This document shows positions 1-7,546 of a stretch of 19,887 nt of DNA, piece by piece. The stretch spans positions 1 through 19,887 of the forward strand of contig PAMR01000055.1 of NCBI GenBank assembly GCA_002708205.1, written 5' to 3'. The position numbers and the translations under genes were made by a program. Every line of letters begins with the position of its first letter. Position 1 is the first letter of the stretch. The notes below the pieces were generated by a model. That model was not told the origin of the DNA, made no database searches, and was given only the letters and a program-made list of their open reading frames with translations. The stretch comes from Gammaproteobacteria bacterium. Its GTDB lineage: Bacteria > Pseudomonadota > Gammaproteobacteria > Pseudomonadales > Azotimanducaceae.

Positions 1-82
1 TCGTTAGCTCGTTAGCTCGTTAGCTCGTTAGCTCGTTAGCTCGTTAGCTCGTTAGCTCGTTAGCTCGTTAGCTCGTTAGCTC
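1..82. repeat. 8-bp perfect tandem repeat, at least 10 copies
   Basis: Ten uninterrupted copies of TCGTTAGC fill positions 1-80, with two more matching bases at 81-82. The array begins at the window edge, so its true length is unknown. The period of 8 is not a multiple of 3, so every frame is sampled within 24 bp. On the minus strand each frame meets TAA, and on the plus strand TAG occurs in each frame, so the array is a stop signal in all six frames. The stop codon of the flavin oxidoreductase gene (68-70) lies inside it and its last three codons are repeat-derived. Confidence 0.97.
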
Positions 83-1006
83 AGCAATAGTCGCTAAGGA
101 ACGTTCAAACAATTCAGGGTCAACTTTTCCAATTCTCAACCGAGTAACAATCAAGTCTGTCATCCCCAAATTTTCACGATAAAAAAGAATTTTTTCTCGT
201 ACGAAACCAGGTTCCCCAATAATCGCCCAATCATCAACGTGCAACGACATACCCTTGCGAATACCAGACGTCGACATCTGTTTGGCTTGCTCTTCGAGTT
301 GATGACGAATTCGGCTTAAAAGGGACTTATCTTCCGACACAAATACAGTACGCATCACTGGGATTTCGTCTGGGTAGGACACCTGCTCTTCTTTGCAAGC
401 CTCTTTATGACGTTGGTAGTTTTCCCTAAGCCTATCGATAGGTTCCATCGGCGAAGCAAGATATGGCATTCCGAGCATCCCCGCCTGGCGCAACGCTTTG
501 GGTCCAAACGCTGCGACCCAAATTGGTGGATATGGCTTTTGAAATGGAAGAGGTGAAATAGTAACTGGCTCGCTGGAACCTTCCATCGTGATGGGTTCAC
601 CCGTCCACGCTCGCCGCATCGTATCGAGAACAGTCTTAAAAATTTCTCTTTTATCTTTAGCCGGCACATTGAAGGCAGCAAGCATATCCGGTGCGTAACC
701 TCTCCCCACGCCTAAAATCACCCGTCCGTTTGAAAGTTGGTCAAGCACCGCAACTTGCTCAGCTGCCTGTAGCGGATGGCGTAGCGTTAGTAAAAACGAT
801 GTTGTGGCAAGCCTTATTTTAGTCGTCGATGCAGCCGCACCGGCGAGTAGCATCAGTGGCTCAGGTATGGCTCCATCGCCGGTGAAATGATTTTCCGGTA
901 ACCAGAATGACTCATACCCCCAATTTTCAGCCAATGCGGCCTGACGACTGAGTGTTTGAGCGTCCACCGTTCCCGAAATTATCCAGGGCGTTAGTCCTAG
1001 TCGCAT
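68..1006 (-). CDS. LLM-class (luciferase-like) flavin-dependent oxidoreductase
   Basis: Flavin (FMN or F420)-dependent oxidoreductase of the bacterial luciferase-like TIM-barrel family, presumed cytosolic; the substrate cannot be told from sequence. Family features in order are an N-terminal strand beginning MRLGLTPW, an ENHF segment at about residues 38-41 of the chosen start, the RLATTSFLLTLRHPL block, the NGRVILGVGRGY phosphate-contacting segment, and PPIWVAAFGPKAL in the C-terminal half. The frame is open back to a TTG at 1021. I prefer the ATG at 1004-1006 (312 aa) because it has GGTAGG a short distance upstream and matches the usual N-terminus. The gene lies just downstream of the phospholipase-like gene on the same strand, so the two are probably co-transcribed. 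The C-terminal residues L-T-S are encoded by the tandem repeat. Confidence 0.9.
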   Translation of the reverse strand: MRLGLTPWIISGTVDAQTLSRQAALAENWGYESFWLPENHFTGDGAIPEPLMLLAGAAASTTKIRLATTSFLLTLRHPLQAAEQVAVLDQLSNGRVILGVGRGYAPDMLAAFNVPAKDKREIFKTVLDTMRRAWTGEPITMEGSSEPVTISPLPFQKPYPPIWVAAFGPKALRQAGMLGMPYLASPMEPIDRLRENYQRHKEACKEEQVSYPDEIPVMRTVFVSEDKSLLSRIRHQLEEQAKQMSTSGIRKGMSLHVDDWAIIGEPGFVREKILFYRENLGMTDLIVTRLRIGKVDPELFERSLATIAELTS

Positions 1007-1027
1007 TTCCAAACCTACCAATCGCGC

Positions 1028-1909
1028 TTATTCATCAACAGCAGCATTTTGTAATAAAGCCATTGCCAACACCGTCGACCTTACCGCATCCAAATGGCGT
1101 TGAAACGCAAAATCCAAATACAAAGGATCGTTTGGAAGAAGTACACACACCTCACCATCAACGACCCCACAATCAAATTCAGTCTGCCTTCCGAAGTTGT
1201 TTCCCGCGATACCGTATTCTCCAAATGAACCAGGATTCTGGTCTAGTTGCCAAAACGCTTCCCAGCTTATCGGCATTCCGGGGACCCCTTCCTGAACGGC
1301 TTTAATGGTATTTTGGGCCGTAATGGTTAAGAGCGTGTCAAAATCAAACTCGCTACCTCCAGAAAGTACTTGGCTTACTGCGCTACAGTCATTTTCTATA
1401 GCTGATACCAATAATTCATTCGCTACTGGGTAGTTTTCAAATCTATCCGCGGTACTAAAACGCCACCACCGACCAGCGAACACGGGAACAGCATGCGACG
1501 GAGTCGACATATCTTGTATATGACTAATCACCCTTCCCAAATTGGAATATTGCGTAGAGGGATTCTTGTTACTACGTAGTCGCTCCAATAACACTCGGTA
1601 ATGCCCATGCAATCGTGTCTCAAATAACCAAAGAAAATTACGATCGCTCTGAGATTTACGGTCGTAGTAATCCCACCGAACTAGCTTCCTCCAAAACCCG
1701 CCATCCGCTTCACGAGCATTAGCTTTCGTAACATACCGAACCTGGAGCGGTGTGTATCTATCCGCTCCAACCATCTCTGCGCAATGATTAAAATGTTTTG
1801 CTGCGATAAAAGTCAGCTGTTGATGATTATCACCGTCATAGGCATACGTAACTGCGCCCGAGTAACTCATGCAGAGGATTAACACGGTCCATAAAAGTTG
1901 CTTGGTCAT
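1028..1909 (-). CDS. secreted zinc-dependent phospholipase C / S1-P1 nuclease-like protein
   Basis: 293 aa with a clear signal peptide: a basic start MTKQ, a hydrophobic core at about residues 5-20 and a likely cleavage near TYA-YD. It is therefore exported to the periplasm or beyond. The mature part resembles the all-helical phospholipase C/P1 nuclease fold: an early His (H29 in GDNHQQLT), a signature at 129-139 reading SHIQDMSTPSH, and a downstream DRFENY segment. D133-x5-H139 matches the zinc-binding part of the family signature. However, the expected H-x3-D is H-x2-D here, with Ser129 at the usual His position, so full tri-zinc activity is uncertain. It may act on phospholipids or nucleic acids, or be a non-catalytic relative. 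AAAGGA lies 12 bases before the ATG. The LLM gene follows closely; two zinc ADHs diverge upstream. Confidence 0.68.
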   Translation of the reverse strand: MTKQLLWTVLILCMSYSGAVTYAYDGDNHQQLTFIAAKHFNHCAEMVGADRYTPLQVRYVTKANAREADGGFWRKLVRWDYYDRKSQSDRNFLWLFETRLHGHYRVLLERLRSNKNPSTQYSNLGRVISHIQDMSTPSHAVPVFAGRWWRFSTADRFENYPVANELLVSAIENDCSAVSQVLSGGSEFDFDTLLTITAQNTIKAVQEGVPGMPISWEAFWQLDQNPGSFGEYGIAGNNFGRQTEFDCGVVDGEVCVLLPNDPLYLDFAFQRHLDAVRSTVLAMALLQNAAVDE

Positions 1910-2061
1910 ATACGAACAAATCCTTTAGAGGAGACGAACCTTCTCACTTTCAACGTGTCACCTCAACTTAGCCCGATAGTTACCAGTTCCGGTTGTAGTA
2001 TTCCCACGATCCCTTTGGCACACTCGACACTGCCTAGTAATAGCGAGACAAAGGAACACAA
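1910..2061. other. 152-bp divergent intergenic region
   Basis: This is the longest non-coding stretch in the window. It separates the minus-strand phospholipase/flavin pair from the plus-strand alcohol dehydrogenases, so it should hold promoters for both directions. I see ribosome binding sites at both ends (AAAGGA before each gene) but no convincing -35/-10 pair, hairpin or operator. Confidence 0.6.
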
Positions 2062-3144
2062 ATGAAAGCAGCGGTTCTACATGAAGTAAACCAGCCATTG
2101 GAAATCCAGGAAGTGCAAATTTCTAAACCTGGACCACGTGAGGTACTCGTGCGAACCGTCGCCGCCGGGATCTGTCACTCCGATTTACATTTTCAAAACG
2201 GCTCTTATCCATATCCGCTGCCTGCAATTCTGGGGCATGAATCGGCCGGTATTGTCGAAGAAGTCGGTTCAAGTGTGAACTATGTAAAAAAAGGCGATCA
2301 CGTCATCACCTGCCTATCGGCTTTCTGCGGGCATTGCGAATACTGCCTGACTGGGCATATGTCTTTATGCCAAGAACCGGAACTTCTGCGGAAAGAAGGA
2401 GAGGAATCGCGATTAATGCAAAATGCAAAACCAATAGCTCAGTTTCTTAACTTGTCTTCTTTTGCAGAACAAATGCTCGTTCATGAGCATGCAATAACAA
2501 AAGTTAGAGATGATATGCCACTGGATAGAGCTGCGCTTATAGGCTGTGGCGTAACCACCGGGGTTGGTGCTGTGATACACACTGCCGCCGTAGAACCAGG
2601 CTCAACGGTTGCTGTAATTGGTTGTGGCGGGGTTGGCCTATCCTGTATCAACGGAGCAGAGATTGCCGGAGCAAGCCGGATTATCGCTATCGATACAGTC
2701 GCAAGTAAGCTTGAGCTGGCACGTAAGTTTGGCGCGACGGATGTGGTTAATGCCAAAGACTCAGACGCTGTCGAAGCAGTGCGCGAGCTTACCCAAGGCG
2801 GTGTCCATTATTCTTTCGAAGCGATTGGTCTGAAAGCCACCACCGAACAAGCGTTCAAAATGATTCGAGCGGGGGGCTGCGCCACAGTCATTGGAATGAT
2901 TCCTGTCTGCACAATGGTAGAGGTCCATGGACCCGAATTTCTTCGTGAAAAAAAACTTCAAGGATCGAATATGGGATCCAATCGGTTCCGTGTCGATATG
3001 CCCCGATTCGTGGATTTTTATCTATCCGGAAAACTGCACTTGGATGACATGATATCTAGTCACATTTCGCTCGAAGATGTTAATGCTGGATTACAGCAAC
3101 TCGAGACTGGGGAAGTCGCACGCAACGTAATAATGTTTGAGTAA
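2062..3144 (+). CDS. zinc-dependent alcohol dehydrogenase (two-zinc type)
   Basis: 360-aa medium-chain dehydrogenase that oxidises an alcohol, or reduces an aldehyde, with a nicotinamide cofactor in the cytosol. The catalytic zinc ligands are visible: C38 in GICHSD, H59-E60 in GHES and C162 in GCGVTTG. The structural zinc lobe is intact with C89, C92, C95 and C103. The Rossmann motif is G187-C-G189-G-V-G192, and D211 at the end of the next strand points to NAD rather than NADP. Length and layout match class III-like and mycobacterial AdhD-type enzymes. AAAGGA sits 8 bases before the ATG. A second, diverged ADH follows after 54 bp on the same strand, then exonuclease III. The natural substrate is unknown. 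Confidence 0.93.
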   Translation: MKAAVLHEVNQPLEIQEVQISKPGPREVLVRTVAAGICHSDLHFQNGSYPYPLPAILGHESAGIVEEVGSSVNYVKKGDHVITCLSAFCGHCEYCLTGHMSLCQEPELLRKEGEESRLMQNAKPIAQFLNLSSFAEQMLVHEHAITKVRDDMPLDRAALIGCGVTTGVGAVIHTAAVEPGSTVAVIGCGGVGLSCINGAEIAGASRIIAIDTVASKLELARKFGATDVVNAKDSDAVEAVRELTQGGVHYSFEAIGLKATTEQAFKMIRAGGCATVIGMIPVCTMVEVHGPEFLREKKLQGSNMGSNRFRVDMPRFVDFYLSGKLHLDDMISSHISLEDVNAGLQQLETGEVARNVIMFE

Positions 3145-3198
3145 TTTTCGGTAATTATCTATAAGTCACATTCCGAATAGTTTTAAGGAGCATGAGAG

Positions 3199-4293
3199 AT
3201 GCCTATAGCCGCCCGAGTCGTCGTCCTTCCAAAAGACACGGAAACGTTACAGATTCAGGAGATCCAACTTCCTGACCCCGGCCCCACGCAGATTGTTGTT
3301 AAGCAGTACGCGTCGGGAATTTGTCATTCTCAACTTCATCAAATGCATACCCCTCGAAACAATCCGGTAGTCCTTGGGCACGAATCGACTGGGGTCGTAT
3401 TACGTAAAGGCAGCGCAGTAACCCATGTCGACGAAGGAGATACTGTTCTGGTTACCTGGGTACCAAGGGATGCGGTAAATATTAAGGAACGTCCAGCGCA
3501 CGCCGAATTGGTGTTCGACGGCGGTAAAGCAATTTCACAAAACGTATTCACGTGGGCGGACCATACAATCGCCGATCAACAGTTCGTAGTCAAAGCAGAC
3601 CCCGACATCAAGCACGATGTTACTGCCATTATTGGATGTGCCGTCATGACAGGAGCGGGAGCTGTGATCAATACGGCTAACGTACAGAAAGGAAATAGCG
3701 TTGCTATTTTTGGTGTGGGTGGAGTGGGTCTTTCCGCGGTCGTCGGTGCAAAAATGCGCGGGGCTGACCCCATTATTGCGGTTGATTTAGACGATGAAAA
3801 ACTAGAATTTGCAAAAAAATTCGGTGCGACCGATGGAATCAATGCCTCAGAAAAAAATGCCGTCGAAACAATCCATCAAATGACTGGGAGACCGAATGAA
3901 TACACCATCGCTGGACAGCCTGTCACCGGCGTGGATTTTGCGTTTGACTGTATTGGTTTACGACAAACTATGGAACAGATAGTCCCAGCTTGTCGTGGTG
4001 GGCACTTCGGTGCTTGTCAGGGCGGTACAGCAGTTCTCGTTGGAGTTCCCATGACAACTGTTGAGCTGAATGCCGGCCAGATCCTTGGACAGGAAAAGCA
4101 ATTTCGAGGAAGTATTGGCGGTTCATGCACGCCAGATCGAGACTTCCCGCTGTTTCTCGATTGGCATGCCAACGGGCATTTAGATCTAGAAGCCTTGATC
4201 ACCGAGCGATACTCTATCGACGAAATAAACGAAGCAACGACTGCTCTACAAGAAGGAAAAATAGCCGGGCGAGCTATCATGGAATTCGAGTAG
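3199..4293 (+). CDS. zinc-type alcohol dehydrogenase lacking the structural zinc site
   Basis: 364-aa medium-chain dehydrogenase, a clear relative of the preceding gene but much diverged. The catalytic zinc ligands are kept (C42-H43 in GICHSQ, H61-E62 in GHES, C147 in GCAVMTG), as is the NAD-binding G172-V-G174-G-V-G177 with D196 after the second strand. The lobe that carries four cysteines in the neighbour has none here; residues 85-120 run through VTWVPRDAVNIKERPA instead. The loss does not look like sequence damage, because the frame is intact and the flanking core is conserved. AAGGAG lies 8 bases before the ATG. It probably forms an operon with the first ADH and may act on a related substrate, or pair with it as a hetero-oligomer (inference). 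Confidence 0.9.
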   Translation: MPIAARVVVLPKDTETLQIQEIQLPDPGPTQIVVKQYASGICHSQLHQMHTPRNNPVVLGHESTGVVLRKGSAVTHVDEGDTVLVTWVPRDAVNIKERPAHAELVFDGGKAISQNVFTWADHTIADQQFVVKADPDIKHDVTAIIGCAVMTGAGAVINTANVQKGNSVAIFGVGGVGLSAVVGAKMRGADPIIAVDLDDEKLEFAKKFGATDGINASEKNAVETIHQMTGRPNEYTIAGQPVTGVDFAFDCIGLRQTMEQIVPACRGGHFGACQGGTAVLVGVPMTTVELNAGQILGQEKQFRGSIGGSCTPDRDFPLFLDWHANGHLDLEALITERYSIDEINEATTALQEGKIAGRAIMEFE

Positions 4294-4323
4294 GTTCGCT
4301 AGTCTTGATGCACACTATCGGTT

Positions 4324-4329
4324 GAGGAG
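4324..4329 (+). promoter_or_regulatory. Shine-Dalgarno GAGGAG that decides the xth start
   Basis: GAGGAG at 4324-4329 is followed after 10 bases by TTG at 4340. It lies downstream of the first in-frame TTG (4322), so it supports initiation at 4340 and not at 4322. Confidence 0.75.
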
Positions 4330-4339
4330 TTCATCGGAG

Positions 4340-5122
4340 TTGAAAATCGCGACATGGAATGTCAACGGTATTCGAGCACGTCTTGAACTCATCTTGTTAT
4401 GGCTCCAGGATAGAAAGCCGGATTTGATTGGTCTACAAGAAATCAAAATTGTAGACAATGAATTTCCTCACGAAGAATTTGAACGTATTGGCTATCAAGC
4501 GATCACGCACGGGCAAAAAAGCTGGAACGGTGTTGCGATTTTAAGCCGAGAGCCGATCGATCTTGTCCAACAAGGTCTTCCCGGTGAGGAAGAAAATGGA
4601 TCGCGGTTTTTAAGCGTCCGTCAGAACGATCTCCTGTTTGCCACTGCATATTGCCCCAATGGAAAGGATTTAAAACACCCCGACTACCGTAGGAAGCTGA
4701 CATGGTTTAAGTCATTGATTTCCCATTGGGAGACGAATAACAGCTCCGGCCAACCCGCCATAATCTGTGGCGACTTCAATATTGTTCCTCAGCCTTACGA
4801 CAGCTGGAGAGGTGAAGCAGGCGACGGGACGATGTTCCATAGCCTAGAAGAACGGACGGTTATGAAGGAACTTATGGATCTGGGATTAATCGACTTATAT
4901 CGACTCCATAACAGCAACGATCCAAATTTTTCTTGGTGGGATTACCGGGGTGGTTCTTTCCATCGGAATCATGGTTTGCGGATAGACTTTATCTTGGGCA
5001 ACAAAGACATAGCCAATCTCTGCACAAATGCCCTAATAGATCGTGATTATCGTAAAAAAAAGGGTGAACTAACTGCCTCCGATCACGCTCCTGTAATAGC
5101 GGAGTTATCTGCGAATGATTGA
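4340..5122 (+). CDS. xth: exodeoxyribonuclease III (AP endonuclease family 1)
   Basis: Magnesium-dependent 3'-5' exonuclease and AP endonuclease for base-excision repair, 260 aa from the TTG at 4340. This start gives the canonical N-terminus MKIATWNVNGIRAR. It places N7 and E34 (LQEIK) at the same positions as in E. coli ExoIII, and it has GAGGAG upstream. Other active-site segments follow in order: ATAYCPNG (Tyr), GDFNI (Asp/Asn), LRIDFIL (Asp) and the terminal SDHAPV (Asp-His pair). Length equals the usual ExoIII length. It is co-directional with the two ADHs, 46 bp downstream of the second, which is probably chance packing, not shared function. It converges on the PhyH gene with 59 bp between them and no clear terminator. 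Confidence 0.96.
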   Translation: MKIATWNVNGIRARLELILLWLQDRKPDLIGLQEIKIVDNEFPHEEFERIGYQAITHGQKSWNGVAILSREPIDLVQQGLPGEEENGSRFLSVRQNDLLFATAYCPNGKDLKHPDYRRKLTWFKSLISHWETNNSSGQPAIICGDFNIVPQPYDSWRGEAGDGTMFHSLEERTVMKELMDLGLIDLYRLHNSNDPNFSWWDYRGGSFHRNHGLRIDFILGNKDIANLCTNALIDRDYRKKKGELTASDHAPVIAELSAND

Positions 5123-5181
5123 CTTGAGTCTATTCAAAAAAACCTGCTGCTTCATCTGAGAATCAGAAAATAAGGATTGCT

Positions 5182-5991
5182 TCACCAACCGTCTATACCA
5201 ACCAGCTTTCGACCAAGAGACGTCAGTTCTACGTTCGGACCGGGTTCAGGAACTTGCTGGCCAACAACGTTCTGACGAATAGCCCACGCCGGGGGCCGCC
5301 TTTCAATGAAATCCCTGGTCCGTTGGTGTCGTTGCATTCCAGCTGCTTCAGAATAGTCCATAGTGACATACTGGACCCATCGGGGCACAAGTCCCAAGTT
5401 TAAGCTGGATGAATGAGGCATCCGGCGATGCCAGATGACGAGCGACCCCGCGGAAGCACCAATCACTTTCTTCGGAAAATTAACACTCGAGGAGCGTAAC
5501 GATTTCGGGTCGTTGTGAAGCAACCAGTTGTCTAATCGAGAATAAATATCTGGTAAACAGGAAAACGCGCCCAATTCAGGCGGCGTGTCCCTTAAGTAAA
5601 CTAAACCCTGAAGAGAAAATTCTTCAGAGGTCGGATCGCCGTCCCAGTGAAAGGCATCAACCTCCACCTGACTTTCCCAGCCAGATACAGGCGGCTTGAA
5701 TGCAACCCGATCCATACTAACCCATAGCTCCTTGGTACTGTACAAATCCGCAAAAACCTCGTGAATAGCTGGGTACTGGCGTACGTTCCACAGAGCTTGG
5801 TCGTGATGTAAGGGAACAATACCGTGACCACTCGGAGGATGTTCATACCACGTCGCTGGATCATCCGAACGAATATTCAGAAAAACCTCTATAGCGTTAA
5901 TAACAGATTCGCATAGCACTCGCGGTACTACTTCAGGTACTACAAGCCAACCTTGCCTCATTAATTGATTCCTTTCATCAGAACCGATCAT
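5182..5991 (-). CDS. phytanoyl-CoA dioxygenase (PhyH) family Fe(II)/2-oxoglutarate oxygenase
   Basis: Non-heme iron oxygenase of the PhyH family, which hydroxylates diverse small molecules using 2-oxoglutarate and O2. The iron triad is visible: HWDGD supplies His and Asp (H115, D117 from the chosen start) and MPHSS supplies the distal His (H193). R204 in the following RWVQYV strand is the probable 2-oxoglutarate carboxylate anchor. The double-stranded beta-helix core lies between them. The frame opens further up at GTG (6022-6024). I chose ATG at 5989-5991 (269 aa) because AGGA precedes it and the N-terminus then reads like other members, an amphipathic helix before QGWLVVP; an ATG at residue 11 is also possible. 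It is divergent from the FGGY kinase with a very short spacer, suggesting shared regulation. Substrate unknown. Confidence 0.87.
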   Translation of the reverse strand: MIGSDERNQLMRQGWLVVPEVVPRVLCESVINAIEVFLNIRSDDPATWYEHPPSGHGIVPLHHDQALWNVRQYPAIHEVFADLYSTKELWVSMDRVAFKPPVSGWESQVEVDAFHWDGDPTSEEFSLQGLVYLRDTPPELGAFSCLPDIYSRLDNWLLHNDPKSLRSSSVNFPKKVIGASAGSLVIWHRRMPHSSSLNLGLVPRWVQYVTMDYSEAAGMQRHQRTRDFIERRPPAWAIRQNVVGQQVPEPGPNVELTSLGRKLVGIDGW

Positions 5992-6047
5992 GTGATGTAT
6001 CCTGTGATCTCCATGCAAATACACGTGTTTCGCAACCGTAAAACTGA
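5992..6047. promoter_or_regulatory. 56-bp divergent spacer with palindrome ACACGTGT
   Basis: The spacer between the PhyH and kinase starts must supply transcription for both genes unless promoters lie in coding sequence. It holds a perfect 8-bp palindrome ACACGTGT at 6021-6028, close to its middle, and two TGTGAT copies in direct orientation further left (on the plus strand at about 5992-6010). A shared operator is possible, but no known consensus is matched. Confidence 0.3.
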
Positions 6048-7466
6048 ATGAAAAAAGCGTTCATTTCAATCGATCTTGGAACAACCCGCCTTAAAGTCAC
6101 CGCCTTTTCTCCCAACGGGAAACTCCTTCGCCAGGTTAACAAACGGCATAGCCAATTCAATGATGGTGAAAAATCTTGGCAAGACGCAAACGTATGGTGG
6201 AGCGACGTGGGCAAGTGCTGCTATGAATTAGTTCACAGCCAGGACTATAGAGTTTTGGGGCTTTCACTGTCAGGACGTGGCGGAGCTGGCGTGTTTCTCG
6301 ATGGAAAAGGAGAGGTATTAGCCCATCCTTGGTCAGACAATCGCCATAGCGAACAGCATAGGCAGTTAATCTTGTGGCGAGAAAATGGACACTTCCTACC
6401 AAACTACGGGGCCCACTTGATTGCGAAATTACGTTGGTTAAATGAAACCCATCCGGAATACGCGAACCGAATACGTTATGCCTGCTATGCAAAAGACTTT
6501 TTATTGTTTCGGCTCACAGGAAAACACATTACCGACTGGTCATCTGGCCCCGATCGCGAATATTGGGATCATGCAATCCCTAAAGACGAGCGATCCAAAC
6601 TACCAAAGCCAGGTTTGCCTTGGGACCTCGCTGGCACTCTAACGAGAGCAGCTGCAAAACACTTAGGATTGCCTGCGGGAACGCCAGTGGCGGTCGGTGC
6701 ACACGATGGCGTGTGCGCAAATGTCGGTGCATCCGCTCTCGAAACAGGCGAGTTCGCCATAACGTTGGGAACTCATGCCGTGACAAGAACAATCACTAAT
6801 GAAATTCCAGAAGGAGCATATCGATTCTATGGTTTGCCGAAGAATCGGCACGTTATTGGAGGGAATGCCCTCATGGGAGGCCGAAGCGTTGACTGGCTTC
6901 TCGACTTAATCAGTCCATCACAAGACGACAAAACAGCCTTGTACAACAACATGGAAAAACACGCCCAAGCCGTTCCAATCGCATCCCAAGGTCTTGTGTT
7001 TATGCCATTCCTTTCAGGACAAGTCGCACCCAAAAAACGTCCTCGCGCAAGTGGGGGTTTTCACGGTATTCGAACGTTTCATGGACAAGGCCAACTCTAT
7101 AGGAGCATTTTGGAAGGAGTAGCGTACTCAATCAAAGATATATTCCTGCAAATTGAAGACTGGTGTGGGCCTGCTCATTACATCTGTTTAACGGGTGGCG
7201 GGTCTTCGTCTGTACTTTGGCAACAAATACTAGCGAACATATTAAATAGGCCGCTCGAAATTTCTGATGCCGGCGTAGAGGGACGTGGTGCTGCCGTATT
7301 CTTGTCAGCAGCCCTTTCGGGACACGGTAATTTTGCAGATGTCGCTCGTAACATGAGACAAATTAGTCATACGGTCTTACCAAAACCAGACGATTCGGAG
7401 GCATACGACCGAGAATACAAGCGTTGGAAAACCATATCCGAACAAATGGCAGAAATGAATGATTAA
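6048..7466 (+). CDS. FGGY-family carbohydrate kinase (xylulokinase-like)
   Basis: ATP-dependent sugar kinase of the FGGY family, 472 aa, close to the usual 480-500. The N-terminal ATPase-like domain starts with ISIDLGTTRLK (phosphate loop). SLSGRGGAG (about 73-81) and HPWSDNR (93-99) line the sugar site. The catalytic base is D220 in GAHDG. The C-terminal domain carries the adenosine-binding LTGGGSSSVLWQQILAN segment (381-397) and the EGRGAAVFL helix. Overall it looks most like xylulokinase relatives, but the sugar cannot be named. No strong ribosome binding site precedes the ATG. A deacetylase and a PLP lyase follow in the same direction, so a sugar-acid or amino-sugar substrate is plausible (inference). 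Confidence 0.93.
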   Translation: MKKAFISIDLGTTRLKVTAFSPNGKLLRQVNKRHSQFNDGEKSWQDANVWWSDVGKCCYELVHSQDYRVLGLSLSGRGGAGVFLDGKGEVLAHPWSDNRHSEQHRQLILWRENGHFLPNYGAHLIAKLRWLNETHPEYANRIRYACYAKDFLLFRLTGKHITDWSSGPDREYWDHAIPKDERSKLPKPGLPWDLAGTLTRAAAKHLGLPAGTPVAVGAHDGVCANVGASALETGEFAITLGTHAVTRTITNEIPEGAYRFYGLPKNRHVIGGNALMGGRSVDWLLDLISPSQDDKTALYNNMEKHAQAVPIASQGLVFMPFLSGQVAPKKRPRASGGFHGIRTFHGQGQLYRSILEGVAYSIKDIFLQIEDWCGPAHYICLTGGGSSSVLWQQILANILNRPLEISDAGVEGRGAAVFLSAALSGHGNFADVARNMRQISHTVLPKPDDSEAYDREYKRWKTISEQMAEMND

Positions 7467-7546
7467 AACTTCCGATTTTGCATAGTTATATGAGAGATCG
7501 TGCCGGAGACTGTTAGTATCAAGCACACGGTGGTATTGAGGTAAAA

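Noticed and set aside
952..1305. 117-aa plus-strand reading frame over the flavin and phospholipase genes
   Set aside because: It overlaps two well-supported genes antisense, has low-complexity His/Pro-rich composition and no recognisable domain.
5145..5172. Small hairpin TCTGA-GAA-TCAGA between xth and the PhyH gene as a terminator
   Set aside because: The stem is only 5 bp and no U-tract follows on either strand.
5992..6010. TGTGAT repeats upstream of the kinase as a CRP site
   Set aside because: The two copies are in direct orientation, not the TGTGA-N6-TCACA inverted form, so no CRP site is supported.
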